A DNA stretch of 45,859 nt from an uncultured Clostridia bacterium (GTDB lineage: Bacteria > Bacillota > Clostridia > Christensenellales > UBA1242), in contig CAKVHQ010000010.1 of the NCBI GenBank assembly GCA_934749845.1, positions 1-45,859 on the forward strand. Direction: 5' to 3'. Under the pieces are notes generated by a model that saw only the letters and a list, made by a program, of their open reading frames with translations, searched no databases and was not told the DNA's origin. Below, piece by piece: positions 22,717-32,174 of this stretch (position 1 is the first letter of the stretch; the number at the start of each line of letters is the position of its first letter). Made by a program: the position numbers and the translations under genes.

Positions 22717-23031
22717 CTAGTTCCTCCGCATTATCTGCCGCGGCAACTGACTCCGATGACTCCGTAAATTACGCTTGTTCTGCTTCACGCAGCTTTTGAG
22801 AAAGCACGGGAGCAGCGCATTGAGATATTCCCGGTCCGGACAAAAGTCAATTTCAAGACTTGAGGTGGTAAGCACAATATCATTGGAAGAGTCTGCGTAA
22901 ATTTCAAGAAATCCATATATACCGTTGGCGACAATATAATCTGCAACATCAGCAAGTGTATTGGGTATCTCGGAGATATTTGATGCGTAGTCTACTCCGA
23001 TAAGACGCGCCTCATTTTTATACTTATCCAA
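22717..23031 (-). CDS. Hypothetical protein with a frameshifted C-terminus
   Basis: The 104-residue product begins with TTG 23031 (read MDKYKNEARLIGVDYASN), preceded by GGAGGCATAAT, which also contains the stop of the giant gene. The N-terminal 85 or so residues look normal. After LNALLP the residues turn basic and irregular (SCVKQNKRNLRSHRSQLP). Another frame from the same point gives VLSQKLREAEQA, one stop, then an acidic end NAEELDNEEEMEV finishing at 22691, inside the next repeat. The gene therefore seems to have lost its original acidic tail by a one-base deletion plus a nonsense change. Family unknown. Confidence 0.6.
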   Translation of the reverse strand: MDKYKNEARLIGVDYASNISEIPNTLADVADYIVANGIYGFLEIYADSSNDIVLTTSSLEIDFCPDREYLNALLPCFLKSCVKQNKRNLRSHRSQLPRQIMRRN

Positions 23032-23032
23032 A

Positions 23033-26000
23033 TTATGCCTCCATTTCCTCTGCGCCGTTTTCCTCCGCATCTTCGTCAAGCACTTGTTCTTCCGCCTTAC
23101 CAAATTCAAGCTCGGCATTTATTGCCGATTGTTTTTCGATAAGCCTTGCGAGTTCTTCTGTGTGTTCAAACGGCTGTTCATATAGGGTTTGAGCGTTTTT
23201 AAGCTGGGTTTCATTCTTGGCTATGGACTCGGCAAGCCGTACCGGCTCGTTTTCCAGCTTTTGAAGAAGATTATCCAGCTTTGTGATAGCACCGATACCG
23301 CTGTTTGCATAGTCATTGCGGTAGCTGTTCTTTCCTTTCAAGACAAGGTGCATAGTAAGAGCGTCGGCACGTCTTATGCCAATCTCAAAACCATGATACT
23401 TACCGAAAAGCAGGAGTTCGTGTTCGGATGCCTCACTTGTTCCCATATAGGCTTGCACCTGCGCCTCAATCATTTCAGCCGCTTTTTCTTTTTCAGTATA
23501 AGTTTTTCCGTTTATTTCAATAACAAAGCTGTCATCAACAAACGGGTGCTGCTGAAAAGTCTGAATGTCTGCCAAAGCATTGTCACGCTGTCGGGTAAGG
23601 TTCTCTATCATTGTTGGATACATTTTTGTGATGTCTGTTTCCAAGCGCTTATGTTCTGATAGATAATCGGATTGCAGCAGCATAAGACGAGCGACCTCAT
23701 TATCAACGGTCAATTTTTCGGCTATCAGAGGATTGTCGGTGGTCGCGGCTTTCATCTCGGCAAAGGTGAGAGCTGTTTCATCGATGTCCTCGCAGCTACG
23801 GGATACAGGCTTTCCGGAGAGAACTTTTGACGCTATCTCCTGCTTTTTTTCAAGGAGCTGCCAGCGATATGTATCAAAAGTACCCTTTGTAGCGTAGTAA
23901 AAGACGTGTACCTCATCAAGTTCGTTTCCTTGACGAATACCGCGACCGTTGCGCTGCTCGATGTCCGACGGACGGTAGGGTGCGTCAAGATGGTGCATGG
24001 CAATTAGGTGTTTCTGAATATTTACACCCGTACCGAGCTTTCCGGTTGATCCGATAATCACTCGCACCTGTGCTTGATTTACCCTATCAAACAATTCAAT
24101 ACGCTGACGGTCATTGTGTGCGTCGTGGACAAAAGCTATCTCATTCTCGGCGTATCTGCCGCTGGCGACGAGCTTTGCTTTGATGTCCTCGTAAACGGTA
24201 AATGTACCGTCATATTTTGGGGTGTTCGTGTCGCAAAAGACAACCTGTGCCGTACTAGGATTGTTTTCGTCTATATCAAGTATGTTCCTTACACAGTTGT
24301 TTACCTTGCTGCCCTCATAGTCCTCAGCTGCGGGATTGAGTATCCGTCCGTCCAGCGCAACTTTGGTCATAAAGGTACAGATGGCTAACATATTATCTTC
24401 TTCCGGCTTTACCTCCTTGTTTTCGATTTTCCTTGCCCGTTCCATGCCTTCGTCACGCTGTTCCTCCTGCGCGGGGGACGGCTCGCAAATAACGAGCTGC
24501 GGTTTCCCACCGGCGACACCCGGCAGCTTGAGGTCAAGGTCGGCGGTCTTAACGATGTCTGTGACCTCTCCGAACAGATTACAGAGTTCCGGCAGATTAA
24601 CAAAGTTCGCAAATCTTGTCCTCATGCGAAAACCCGTTCCGGAGGGCTTAACCTCCATAGTCTGTGTGATATTGCCGAAAACACTCGCCCAGTTATCGAA
24701 ATATTCGATGCCGAGCTGCTGGAGAGTGCGGTACTGCAAAAGGTATTGCCAGACGAACATTTCCGATATAGCGTTACTTATCGGAGTACCTGTCATAAGG
24801 CAGACACCGCCGCCGTTGTTTATTTCCTGCATATATCTTATTTTCAGCTCAAGGTCGAATGCCCGCTGAGAATTGGAGTTCGTGTTTATGCCGGCAACAT
24901 TCGTCATCTTGGAAAACAGGGCAAGATTTTTGTAGTTGTGAGCCTCATCTATGATGAGATAGTCGCAGCCTAAATCTTCAAATGAAATGAAATCATCTTT
25001 TTTTGCCGCGGCGCGGAGCTTTTCAATCTTTGTCTGTAATGAAAAGCGCATACTTTCCAACCGCTTTATTGAAAGACGTTCGCCTTTATCGGCTTTCATC
25101 ATTTCAATGGTTTGGGTAAGTTCTTCAATGCGCCGGTCAAAGTATTCCTCCTGCCGTTCCAGTGACATAGGCATTTTCTCAAACTGACTCTGCGAAACAA
25201 TTATCGCGTCAAAGTCGTTCGAGGAAATCTTGGCGAGAAATCTGCGGCGGCTGAGTTTCTGGAAATCTTTTTCAGTAGCCACAAGGATATTTGCTGAAGG
25301 AAAAAATCGCTGAAATTCCTCGCCAAACTGTCCTATAACAGCGTTCGGAACAACGAAAAGCGGCTTTGTTATAGCACCTATGCTTTTGAGGTACATTCCC
25401 AGACCTGCGGACGCTGCTGTTTTTCCCGCGCCTACTTCATGTGCCATTAGTCCGCCGCCTGTCGCGGCAAAACGCGCGATAACGTCTTTCTGGTGGGGGC
25501 GCAGAGTAACACCGGCAGCCATTCCCGGAATATCTATATAGCTGCCGTCATAATGCCGTGGGGTAATATTGTTAAAACGGTCATTGTAGATATTCTCAAT
25601 GCGCTTGACGCGACTTTCGTCGGCGAGTACCCACTGCACAAATGCCTGTTCGATACGCGCTTGCTTTTCGCGGGCGAGGATAGTTTCTTTCTTGTTTACT
25701 ACATAGCGTTCATGTAATCCTTTCTCATCGCGGTAGGTTTCCTTGTCCTTTACGGTTGCTCTGCGCTGATTGAGGCAAAGCTCGGTAAGCTCATAGGCGT
25801 TCAGCCTGCGTGTTCCGTATTCCTGATCTACCTTAACATTGGAATCTGCTCCCTTGTTGGGTATCCTCCATTCATTCAGTGCTGGGAGGTATTCACAGGA
25901 TATTTGCATTTTTGCAAAGCTACCGGAGCTTCGGTTAGACCTTGCTGTTTCAAAGGTGTCATAAATAAATTGCGTGTACATTTCCGCAGGGATAAACATA

Positions 26001-29000
26001 GAGCCGAGCCGAAAGCTAATATCTGAAATGCCGAGAGTAGGCGGTTGATGCTCTTTCAGCGCGGCAACATTTCGAGAGAACATCTCGGGATTTTCTTCTG
26101 CTTTCACCATTGCAAGACCGAGTTTCTCCCGCGTGTGACCGGACAGATACTCGTCTGCTGTTTCCCAACCGGAGTATTTGTCGCCGGCATTTCTGGCGGG
26201 ATTGCAGAAAATCATATCCCCCAGCTCGTTTATAACCTCGTCCTCGCTTTTACCGCAGAGAGCTGCCATATAATGCAAGTCTATCTGCTGTTTGAGGTTT
26301 AAGGAAATGTGCAGAGCCTCAATAGCGGTATCCGCATGGTCGGGGGTTCGGAATTGGTTTATAGTGCGCTTAAAGAAAATGTCCGCTTTGTCGAAATAAG
26401 GTTCGTCCTTTTCGTTTCGCCGTTCTATTTCCAGTGCGGAGAGTTTCGGAGCGCGAATATCATCGCTGAATCGGCGCAGATTTGTCTGAGTGTTAAGACA
26501 GCCGTATTTCTTTACGAAACTGTCATAGAGCGAATTCAGCGCCGTTTGCTTTTCGGTGAGCAGTTCGTCTGTGCAGCCGTCACGCTGAATAGCGATAAGT
26601 TCATCAAGCTGCTGAACAATGACAGTCATCTGCTTTATTGCCTCGGCAGACTTTTTGTCGCCTGCGTATTCGGCAGCTCCGTGGTGGTCGCCAAAAAAAA
26701 GTTTCCCGTTATCATCGGTGAAATAGGTGAACGGGCGGACTCCTTCCGGCAGAGGGGTATAGCTGATTTGTTCCTCGGTGTCAAGTTCCTCCAGCGTAGG
26801 AGCTGCGGTGAATTCACCATTGAGGGAAAGTATCGCCTTTTCAAGTCGCTCGGCGGTGTTTCCATCAGCTTCTATGGTAGATACGTTGCCGTACCTTGCG
26901 CTGACTAATTTCGGCGTTCCAAGCAGATGTTCGGGGTGTTCCGCATAGTATGCGCTTATATCGTAGAACGAATTTCCGTTATGCTGAAAATAACCGCCTC
27001 CGTCCTTTACCCATGCTGGGAGTCGATAGCGGGTTTCATAGCTGCTAAAGGTTTCCTCCAAAATTATATCACGCTTTTTGAAGAAAATAATATCCGTAAC
27101 TACCTGTGTTCCGGCGCTGCCAAAAGCGTTATTCGGCAGGCGCAGCGCGCCGATAAGCTCGGCTCTGCGGTACATTTCTATTCGGGGATTGGCGGTCATT
27201 TTGTCAAGTGTTCCGCTGCTGGTGATGAGTGCTGCTATTCCTCCTGCCTTCAGCTTATCAAGGCTCTTGATAAAGAAATAGTCGTGTATCAGATATTCCT
27301 CCTTGTACGCCGCGTCATAAGGACTATATTCACCAAACGGCACATTCCCGACTACCACATCAAAGGTGTTATCCTCAAACTTGGTATTCTGGTATCCCTT
27401 GTTTTGTATATTTGCCAGAGGATAGAGATAATGCGCTATTCGTGCGGTCAAGCTGTCAAGTTCAACGCCGTATATCGTGCTGTTTTCAGCAAGTTCACGC
27501 GGCATATTACCGAAAAAGTTACCTGTTCCCATAGCCGGGTCAATGATATGACCGCCCTTGAAACCGAAATGTTCCAAAGCCTTGTATATGCTTTGAATTA
27601 TGTACGGCTCGGTGTAGAATGCGGTGGTGGTACTTGCTCTTGCCGCATTGTATTCTTTCTCGGAAAGCAGGCTTTTCAATTCGACATACTCGGACGACCA
27701 ATCGCTTTTGTCGCTGTCAAACGTTTCGGGAATGCCGCCCCAGCCGGAATAATGAGCAAGAATAGTCTGTTCTTCGGGAGTTGCAAATCTGCGTTCACGC
27801 TCGATATTCAGCAGCGTTTTTATTGCAGCGATGTTATCCTGGTACTTTGCTTTCTTTCCGTGGGAGTAGGTAAAATCATCTGGGAAAGAGTAATTCTGCG
27901 CCTTTGGCATCTGTTCGGGAACAACGGGTGTAAGCGGCTCTGTTGTTTCTTTTTCAGCAATTTCGGCGGCTTCAATAATAAATCCGTTGTCTTTTAGCTG
28001 TTCGGAAATGCGGTCAATATCTATATCGCGTATTCCAAGTTTTCCGCCATACTCGCCGCGTATCGGTATTGTTCCGAGAAGATTAGCGGCTTGTGTCGCC
28101 GTATCTTCATCGCCGACAAGCTCATAAAAGCTGCCTTTCTTGGTTACGGATAGTTTTCTGCCCCGGTTGGTATCTTTGGGCTGTTCGCTGCTTGATACAA
28201 GCTCAAAACCCTGCTTTTCAAGGTTTTGTTTCCATCGCCCATATATTGAGCCTACCGCCTCCATGTCATTTTTATCCGTATTCTCAAAAGACAGGCTGAA
28301 ATCACCGTCAATATCCGTAATGCGCCATACCTTTCCGTCCAAGCGGATCAAATCGCCTACCTTCAGAATATCGGGGGATACCCTCGGTTTGGGTTCGGGC
28401 TGGGCTGTGGGCTGCGGTTCATCGGTTATCGGTGCAAATGACATTCTCTCATTTGTTGTGATATACTCAAATGCTCTTTCAATATCCTCAAATGTGTTGA
28501 GGATACAGTTTTCATGTCTGCCCGAAAACCCATTTGAGGTGCCGGTGATGTTGAATTTGCCCTCATCGGTTCTGACAAGCTTTAGGTCGGAAAGTTTGGT
28601 GCTGCTTGCGTCTGCAATAGGGTGATAGCCGTCTATTTTGGTTTCGGAATTTGGATCGCGGTATTCAAGCGGAATGATGTTTGCACCGTTCATCAGCGCG
28701 GCATAAGCAGCGGTACAAGGAGTACGGCTGATAGGGTGTGCCTGCTTGAATTCATCAAGGATACGCTGTTCCTCGTCCGTAAGCTGTGAATGTTCCAAAA
28801 GAAACGGCACAAGAATATCAAGGTTCTGCTTATATCCGGCTCGTTCTTCTTCAGGGAGTTTCAGCGGATTGTTCTCATAGTAATACTCGCAGAATTGCTT
28901 TATGTGGTCAATGAGAGAACCGCCGCCGGAGCCTCTGCCGTCGCCTATATCAAATCTGCACTCATAGCCGATTGAGTCATCACCTATGACTGCCTTGATA

Positions 29001-31003
29001 TAAAGGTTTGTCTTGTGATAGTATCCTACGGAAAGCGTTGGGTCAATGCGCTCTATATGCTGCTTTTCATCAAGATACTCCAAAACAGCATTAGCAAGCG
29101 CAAAGGACACCTGTCCATTCATCTGCGTTACGACAAAATCGTGGAAAAGTGTGCTTTCGGTAAACCAATCGCTGTTATCCTCTTTATCTCCAAAGAAAAT
29201 GGATACCTCATTATCGGGGAGAAATGTCCCTCTGCTACCCATTTCTTCGTAAATTGTCTTTAGAAATTCCGGCATGATAGGCGCGGTATCGTAGCCTACG
29301 CTTTCAAGGTGGCGGATTGCATAATCGCAGCGCCACTTTGCCGACTCAACAGAGCTTGCATTGTTCGGGTCAACGTATCTGTCGGCATTTCTCAGGGTAT
29401 TGATACATTGTTCTGTGAAAAAAGCGGTTTCATCATCGGTGATATATCTGCCGCTGTCAATCAGCTCCGCGACAGCCCGCGCCGCGTCTTTCCATTCGAA
29501 ATGGATAATAGCTGCGTCGGAGAGCTTAGCGATTATGCCTTGCTCTTTGTATTCAACATACTTAATATCCCCCGACCCAGACCTCATGCCAACACCAAGT
29601 ATTTCCTTTAGCTTATCGGCAAATTCGTTCGGGAAATCCTCATAGGCGTACTTAATGCGGTGTTTCTCAAAGGGACCGGTAATTCTATCGGTTTCCGTAA
29701 GCAGCTGTTTCAGCACCGCAGCAGCGTCAAAACGCTCGGCAGCCTCCGTAATATCGGGCTTGTCCGAAAAAAGCGTGAGCTGTCCGTATTCCTCATCATT
29801 GGAAACAGAAAAGGCGGACTTTTCTTCTTCAGTAAAGTCCGCCTCGTCATATTCGGTTGTATCGGTTTCGCTTATGGGGTCATCATAGAGAGGGTGATAT
29901 TCTTCATCTCTGCTATTGTCGGTGTTTCCCTCACTTTCGCTATCAGCCAGCTCACGCACGTCTGTATCGTTTCCCATGCCGCTGCCTGCGCCTGTGTGTA
30001 TATCATCGTAAGCTGCGACTCGTGCGTCTGATAATCCTCGCTGAGCGTTGTCGCTGATTTCAGCGCGTTCAGCTTGTCCATTCTGCTGTCCTCGGCTTTC
30101 CTCGCTATCTGCTCCCAGATGGTTCTGTACAGCCCGCTCATGTTCACGCATTCCAGTGCCGCGCTGTCCATTTCCATCATCATGTCCATCGCCTTCAGCG
30201 CGAGAGGCGACATATTCGCCCGTCCGTAGCTGTTCAGCTTCGGAAACAGCATTCCGTTCTTCTCCTCGCAGGGTATCACGCATACCTGATTCGCGAACGT
30301 TATCGTTCTGTTTATCTCGCTCATACTCCATACTCCTTATCTGCCTGTCGATCTCACGCAGAACGTCCTGTGCGAGTGCAAGGCTCAAATTGCCTATCTC
30401 CATCATTGACACGTCATTGCGTATCTGTGAAACGATAGAGAATTCCTCCGTCATGTCCGCCTCGGAAATATTGCACCGTTTAAGGCATATCGTCCGTGCG
30501 GAACGGCAAATCAACTCCGCTATGCGAGGGTCATTTTGCATCTGCGGTGTTAATTTACCATTATAATTATATACCCTAATTATATTTTTGTCAATACTTT
30601 TCTGAATGTATTCGGAAAGGTTTGTGACATTTGCACCATTTTCTGCGTTGTATCTGGATATAATGCCGGAGGCATACTGCTCGTTCATCTTCCACTTAGG
30701 CAGAATGGGTCTGCCGTAGGTTTGCGAGATGTCAAACAGATATTTGGGGCTGGTATCGTTGATACCCGTGAATACTATCGTGGACAAAGAGCCTTTTTTT
30801 ACATATCTGCCCATCTTGTTCCATTGTTCGTAGGTCGCTACCGCTGTTGCTTTAGGGTTCTGTTCCGTAAGCATCATAGCCTCCGAAAATGAGCCAAACC
30901 GCCAGAACGAAGAAATCTGTTTCATCATACGCTCCCAGACGTCGGGCTTGCGGAGAGTGGGCAGCAGCTCTTGGTAGAATAATTCTACCTCGGTCAATCT
31001 CAA
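23033..31003 (-). CDS. Giant ArdC-like / N6-adenine methylase / SNF2 helicase protein
   Basis: The 2,656-residue protein has an ArdC-like N-terminus (residues 1-90, FGSFSEAMMLTEQNPKATAV) and a disordered acidic stretch (about 240-400). The methylase part has IIDPAMGTGNFFG (about 1159) and VVVGNVPFGEYS (about 1220, NPPY-type motif). The SNF2 helicase has HEVGAGKTAASAG (about 1855), LIIDEAHNYKN (about 2020) and DIEQRNGRGIRQGNE (about 2350). Proteins of this plan are typical of clostridial conjugative elements and may protect incoming DNA. The start is TTG 31003 with GGAGGTG 8 nt upstream. A repeat copy is read in frame at about residues 586-595. The ORF is intact. Confidence 0.92.
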   Translation of the reverse strand: MRLTEVELFYQELLPTLRKPDVWERMMKQISSFWRFGSFSEAMMLTEQNPKATAVATYEQWNKMGRYVKKGSLSTIVFTGINDTSPKYLFDISQTYGRPILPKWKMNEQYASGIISRYNAENGANVTNLSEYIQKSIDKNIIRVYNYNGKLTPQMQNDPRIAELICRSARTICLKRCNISEADMTEEFSIVSQIRNDVSMMEIGNLSLALAQDVLREIDRQIRSMEYERDKQNDNVRESGMRDTLRGEERNAVSEAEQLRTGEYVASRAEGDGHDDGNGQRGTGMREHERAVQNHLGADSEESRGQQNGQAERAEISDNAQRGLSDARVAAYDDIHTGAGSGMGNDTDVRELADSESEGNTDNSRDEEYHPLYDDPISETDTTEYDEADFTEEEKSAFSVSNDEEYGQLTLFSDKPDITEAAERFDAAAVLKQLLTETDRITGPFEKHRIKYAYEDFPNEFADKLKEILGVGMRSGSGDIKYVEYKEQGIIAKLSDAAIIHFEWKDAARAVAELIDSGRYITDDETAFFTEQCINTLRNADRYVDPNNASSVESAKWRCDYAIRHLESVGYDTAPIMPEFLKTIYEEMGSRGTFLPDNEVSIFFGDKEDNSDWFTESTLFHDFVVTQMNGQVSFALANAVLEYLDEKQHIERIDPTLSVGYYHKTNLYIKAVIGDDSIGYECRFDIGDGRGSGGGSLIDHIKQFCEYYYENNPLKLPEEERAGYKQNLDILVPFLLEHSQLTDEEQRILDEFKQAHPISRTPCTAAYAALMNGANIIPLEYRDPNSETKIDGYHPIADASSTKLSDLKLVRTDEGKFNITGTSNGFSGRHENCILNTFEDIERAFEYITTNERMSFAPITDEPQPTAQPEPKPRVSPDILKVGDLIRLDGKVWRITDIDGDFSLSFENTDKNDMEAVGSIYGRWKQNLEKQGFELVSSSEQPKDTNRGRKLSVTKKGSFYELVGDEDTATQAANLLGTIPIRGEYGGKLGIRDIDIDRISEQLKDNGFIIEAAEIAEKETTEPLTPVVPEQMPKAQNYSFPDDFTYSHGKKAKYQDNIAAIKTLLNIERERRFATPEEQTILAHYSGWGGIPETFDSDKSDWSSEYVELKSLLSEKEYNAARASTTTAFYTEPYIIQSIYKALEHFGFKGGHIIDPAMGTGNFFGNMPRELAENSTIYGVELDSLTARIAHYLYPLANIQNKGYQNTKFEDNTFDVVVGNVPFGEYSPYDAAYKEEYLIHDYFFIKSLDKLKAGGIAALITSSGTLDKMTANPRIEMYRRAELIGALRLPNNAFGSAGTQVVTDIIFFKKRDIILEETFSSYETRYRLPAWVKDGGGYFQHNGNSFYDISAYYAEHPEHLLGTPKLVSARYGNVSTIEADGNTAERLEKAILSLNGEFTAAPTLEELDTEEQISYTPLPEGVRPFTYFTDDNGKLFFGDHHGAAEYAGDKKSAEAIKQMTVIVQQLDELIAIQRDGCTDELLTEKQTALNSLYDSFVKKYGCLNTQTNLRRFSDDIRAPKLSALEIERRNEKDEPYFDKADIFFKRTINQFRTPDHADTAIEALHISLNLKQQIDLHYMAALCGKSEDEVINELGDMIFCNPARNAGDKYSGWETADEYLSGHTREKLGLAMVKAEENPEMFSRNVAALKEHQPPTLGISDISFRLGSMFIPAEMYTQFIYDTFETARSNRSSGSFAKMQISCEYLPALNEWRIPNKGADSNVKVDQEYGTRRLNAYELTELCLNQRRATVKDKETYRDEKGLHERYVVNKKETILAREKQARIEQAFVQWVLADESRVKRIENIYNDRFNNITPRHYDGSYIDIPGMAAGVTLRPHQKDVIARFAATGGGLMAHEVGAGKTAASAGLGMYLKSIGAITKPLFVVPNAVIGQFGEEFQRFFPSANILVATEKDFQKLSRRRFLAKISSNDFDAIIVSQSQFEKMPMSLERQEEYFDRRIEELTQTIEMMKADKGERLSIKRLESMRFSLQTKIEKLRAAAKKDDFISFEDLGCDYLIIDEAHNYKNLALFSKMTNVAGINTNSNSQRAFDLELKIRYMQEINNGGGVCLMTGTPISNAISEMFVWQYLLQYRTLQQLGIEYFDNWASVFGNITQTMEVKPSGTGFRMRTRFANFVNLPELCNLFGEVTDIVKTADLDLKLPGVAGGKPQLVICEPSPAQEEQRDEGMERARKIENKEVKPEEDNMLAICTFMTKVALDGRILNPAAEDYEGSKVNNCVRNILDIDENNPSTAQVVFCDTNTPKYDGTFTVYEDIKAKLVASGRYAENEIAFVHDAHNDRQRIELFDRVNQAQVRVIIGSTGKLGTGVNIQKHLIAMHHLDAPYRPSDIEQRNGRGIRQGNELDEVHVFYYATKGTFDTYRWQLLEKKQEIASKVLSGKPVSRSCEDIDETALTFAEMKAATTDNPLIAEKLTVDNEVARLMLLQSDYLSEHKRLETDITKMYPTMIENLTRQRDNALADIQTFQQHPFVDDSFVIEINGKTYTEKEKAAEMIEAQVQAYMGTSEASEHELLLFGKYHGFEIGIRRADALTMHLVLKGKNSYRNDYANSGIGAITKLDNLLQKLENEPVRLAESIAKNETQLKNAQTLYEQPFEHTEELARLIEKQSAINAELEFGKAEEQVLDEDAEENGAEEMEA
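29219..29247 (-). repeat. Interspersed hairpin repeat, copy inside the giant coding region
   Basis: Arm GAGAAATG, core TCCCTCTGCTACC, arm CATTTCTT. It is read in frame as EEMGSRGTFL between two domains of the giant protein. It is the only copy seen in the middle of a gene, so the element can insert without breaking the frame. Confidence 0.9.
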
Positions 31004-31009
31004 CTTAGT

Positions 31010-31111
31010 TCACCTCCATATAAAGAGTACGGCTGAAATAAAAGAGCCAATAACTATCGCAGAGCTGATTATCTTAAAAGTGCGGATAAATGGTGTGTCT
31101 GATCTCATCAT
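31010..31111 (-). CDS. 33-residue single-helix membrane peptide, overlapping both neighbours
   Basis: A short frame begins with ATG-ATG at 31111, has GGAGG at a 9-nt spacing upstream, and encodes MMRSDTPFIRTFKIISSAIV followed by IGSFISAVLFIWR. It has one hydrophobic helix (about residues 13-31) with flanking basic residues. The start lies inside the 3' end of the ParB-like gene. The TGA stop overlaps the ribosome binding site of the giant gene (GGAGGTGA). The good ribosome binding site, membrane-helix character and tight coupling make it a likely real small gene. Function unknown. Confidence 0.6.
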   Translation of the reverse strand: MMRSDTPFIRTFKIISSAIVIGSFISAVLFIWR

Positions 31112-32162
31112 CTGTGTGCGCCTCCATAAATTCCGTAATTGCCGCCATAGTTATCTCCACACTTTCGTATTCGTCATAGCCGGCGAATGTTCTGGAACGA
31201 AAATCACCGGACAGATTGACTTTAGGCGGCACAACCGAGCCGTTCAGCACGTCATTCAAGCCCTGTGCGGACAAGGTGTTCTTGCCGGCGTATCTGCATA
31301 TTCTGGCAGCTTTCAATTCTGTTATCTCGGTCTGATTACGGCTGAGTGCCTGAGCGAGATCGCTCTGCTGTTTGTTTGAGAGTTCACGGAGTTTTAAGGC
31401 AATATCTGCCGCAATACAGCTCCCAACATACTCCATGAGTTCTGGGTTGAGGACGGACAATTCGGCAAGCCTGTTTACCTCACTCTCTGAAAGGTGGAAA
31501 AGCGCAATCAGTTTTTCGCGGGGTTCATAAAGCTGCAACGCTGTGAATGAACGAAACAGCTCGCCGAAAGTCATGCTGTCCGCACGGAACAGATTTGTTA
31601 TTGCTGCGATCATCTTCTGCACCTCGTCGGTAAGGACTTCTCTGTTGCCTACCTTGCAGGGTATCTCGTCCCAGCGCAGTATATCCTCTGCCGCCTTGAA
31701 ACGATTGTAACCGGCGACGATTTCAAACTTTCCGGAATCAATGGGTACAACAAGAATAGGCTCCAGAAGGCTGTTTGCATACATATCCGACGCAAGTCCT
31801 TTAAGCTGCTCGTCCGCCATGTAACTTACCGATAGGCGATTGTGTCCGAGGGTGATACGCTCGGCGGCTATCTGCTTTGAGGGCAGCGGAAAATATGTTT
31901 TCAGCACGTTGGCAACATACTCGTTTACCTGCTCGGCAGACATATACGGAGATGTCACGATAGGCTGTTCGCTGCCTGTTCCTCCGGCTATAATCTCGCT
32001 TGCTCTCTCGGCGGACACCTCAAGGGTGTGCATTTCCTCGTCAAAAGCGGTTTCGGAGGGGACAACCGTTTGAATGGGAAGGACTGCCGCAGTGGGAACA
32101 GGTGCGTTCTCACTTTTCTGTGCATTTATGTACACATCTTTATTTCTGAAAGAAAAAGCCAT
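31074..32162 (-). CDS. ParB-like nuclease/partition-domain protein (second ParB)
   Basis: The 362-residue protein has a ParB N-terminal domain with RITLGHNRLSVSYMADEQLK (about residue 102 on) and VPIDSGKFEIVAGYNRFKAA, the latter ending in the GxNR box. A helix-turn-helix region follows (FHLSESEVNRLAELSVLN). The first 80 residues are a variable linker. It differs strongly from the ParB at 33865-34980, so the element has two ParB-type proteins. It may act in partition, or as a regulator or nuclease of the element. GGAGGTTTTTA precedes the ATG. It overlaps the small membrane peptide gene. Confidence 0.85.
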   Translation of the reverse strand: MAFSFRNKDVYINAQKSENAPVPTAAVLPIQTVVPSETAFDEEMHTLEVSAERASEIIAGGTGSEQPIVTSPYMSAEQVNEYVANVLKTYFPLPSKQIAAERITLGHNRLSVSYMADEQLKGLASDMYANSLLEPILVVPIDSGKFEIVAGYNRFKAAEDILRWDEIPCKVGNREVLTDEVQKMIAAITNLFRADSMTFGELFRSFTALQLYEPREKLIALFHLSESEVNRLAELSVLNPELMEYVGSCIAADIALKLRELSNKQQSDLAQALSRNQTEITELKAARICRYAGKNTLSAQGLNDVLNGSVVPPKVNLSGDFRSRTFAGYDEYESVEITMAAITEFMEAHTDDEIRHTIYPHF

Positions 32163-32174
32163 TAAAAACCTCCG

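Noticed and set aside
26927..27997. A 356-residue plus-strand open frame
   Set aside because: It is antisense to the methylase part of the giant protein, has no ribosome binding site, and its sequence shows no domain; it is a shadow of high-quality coding on the other strand.
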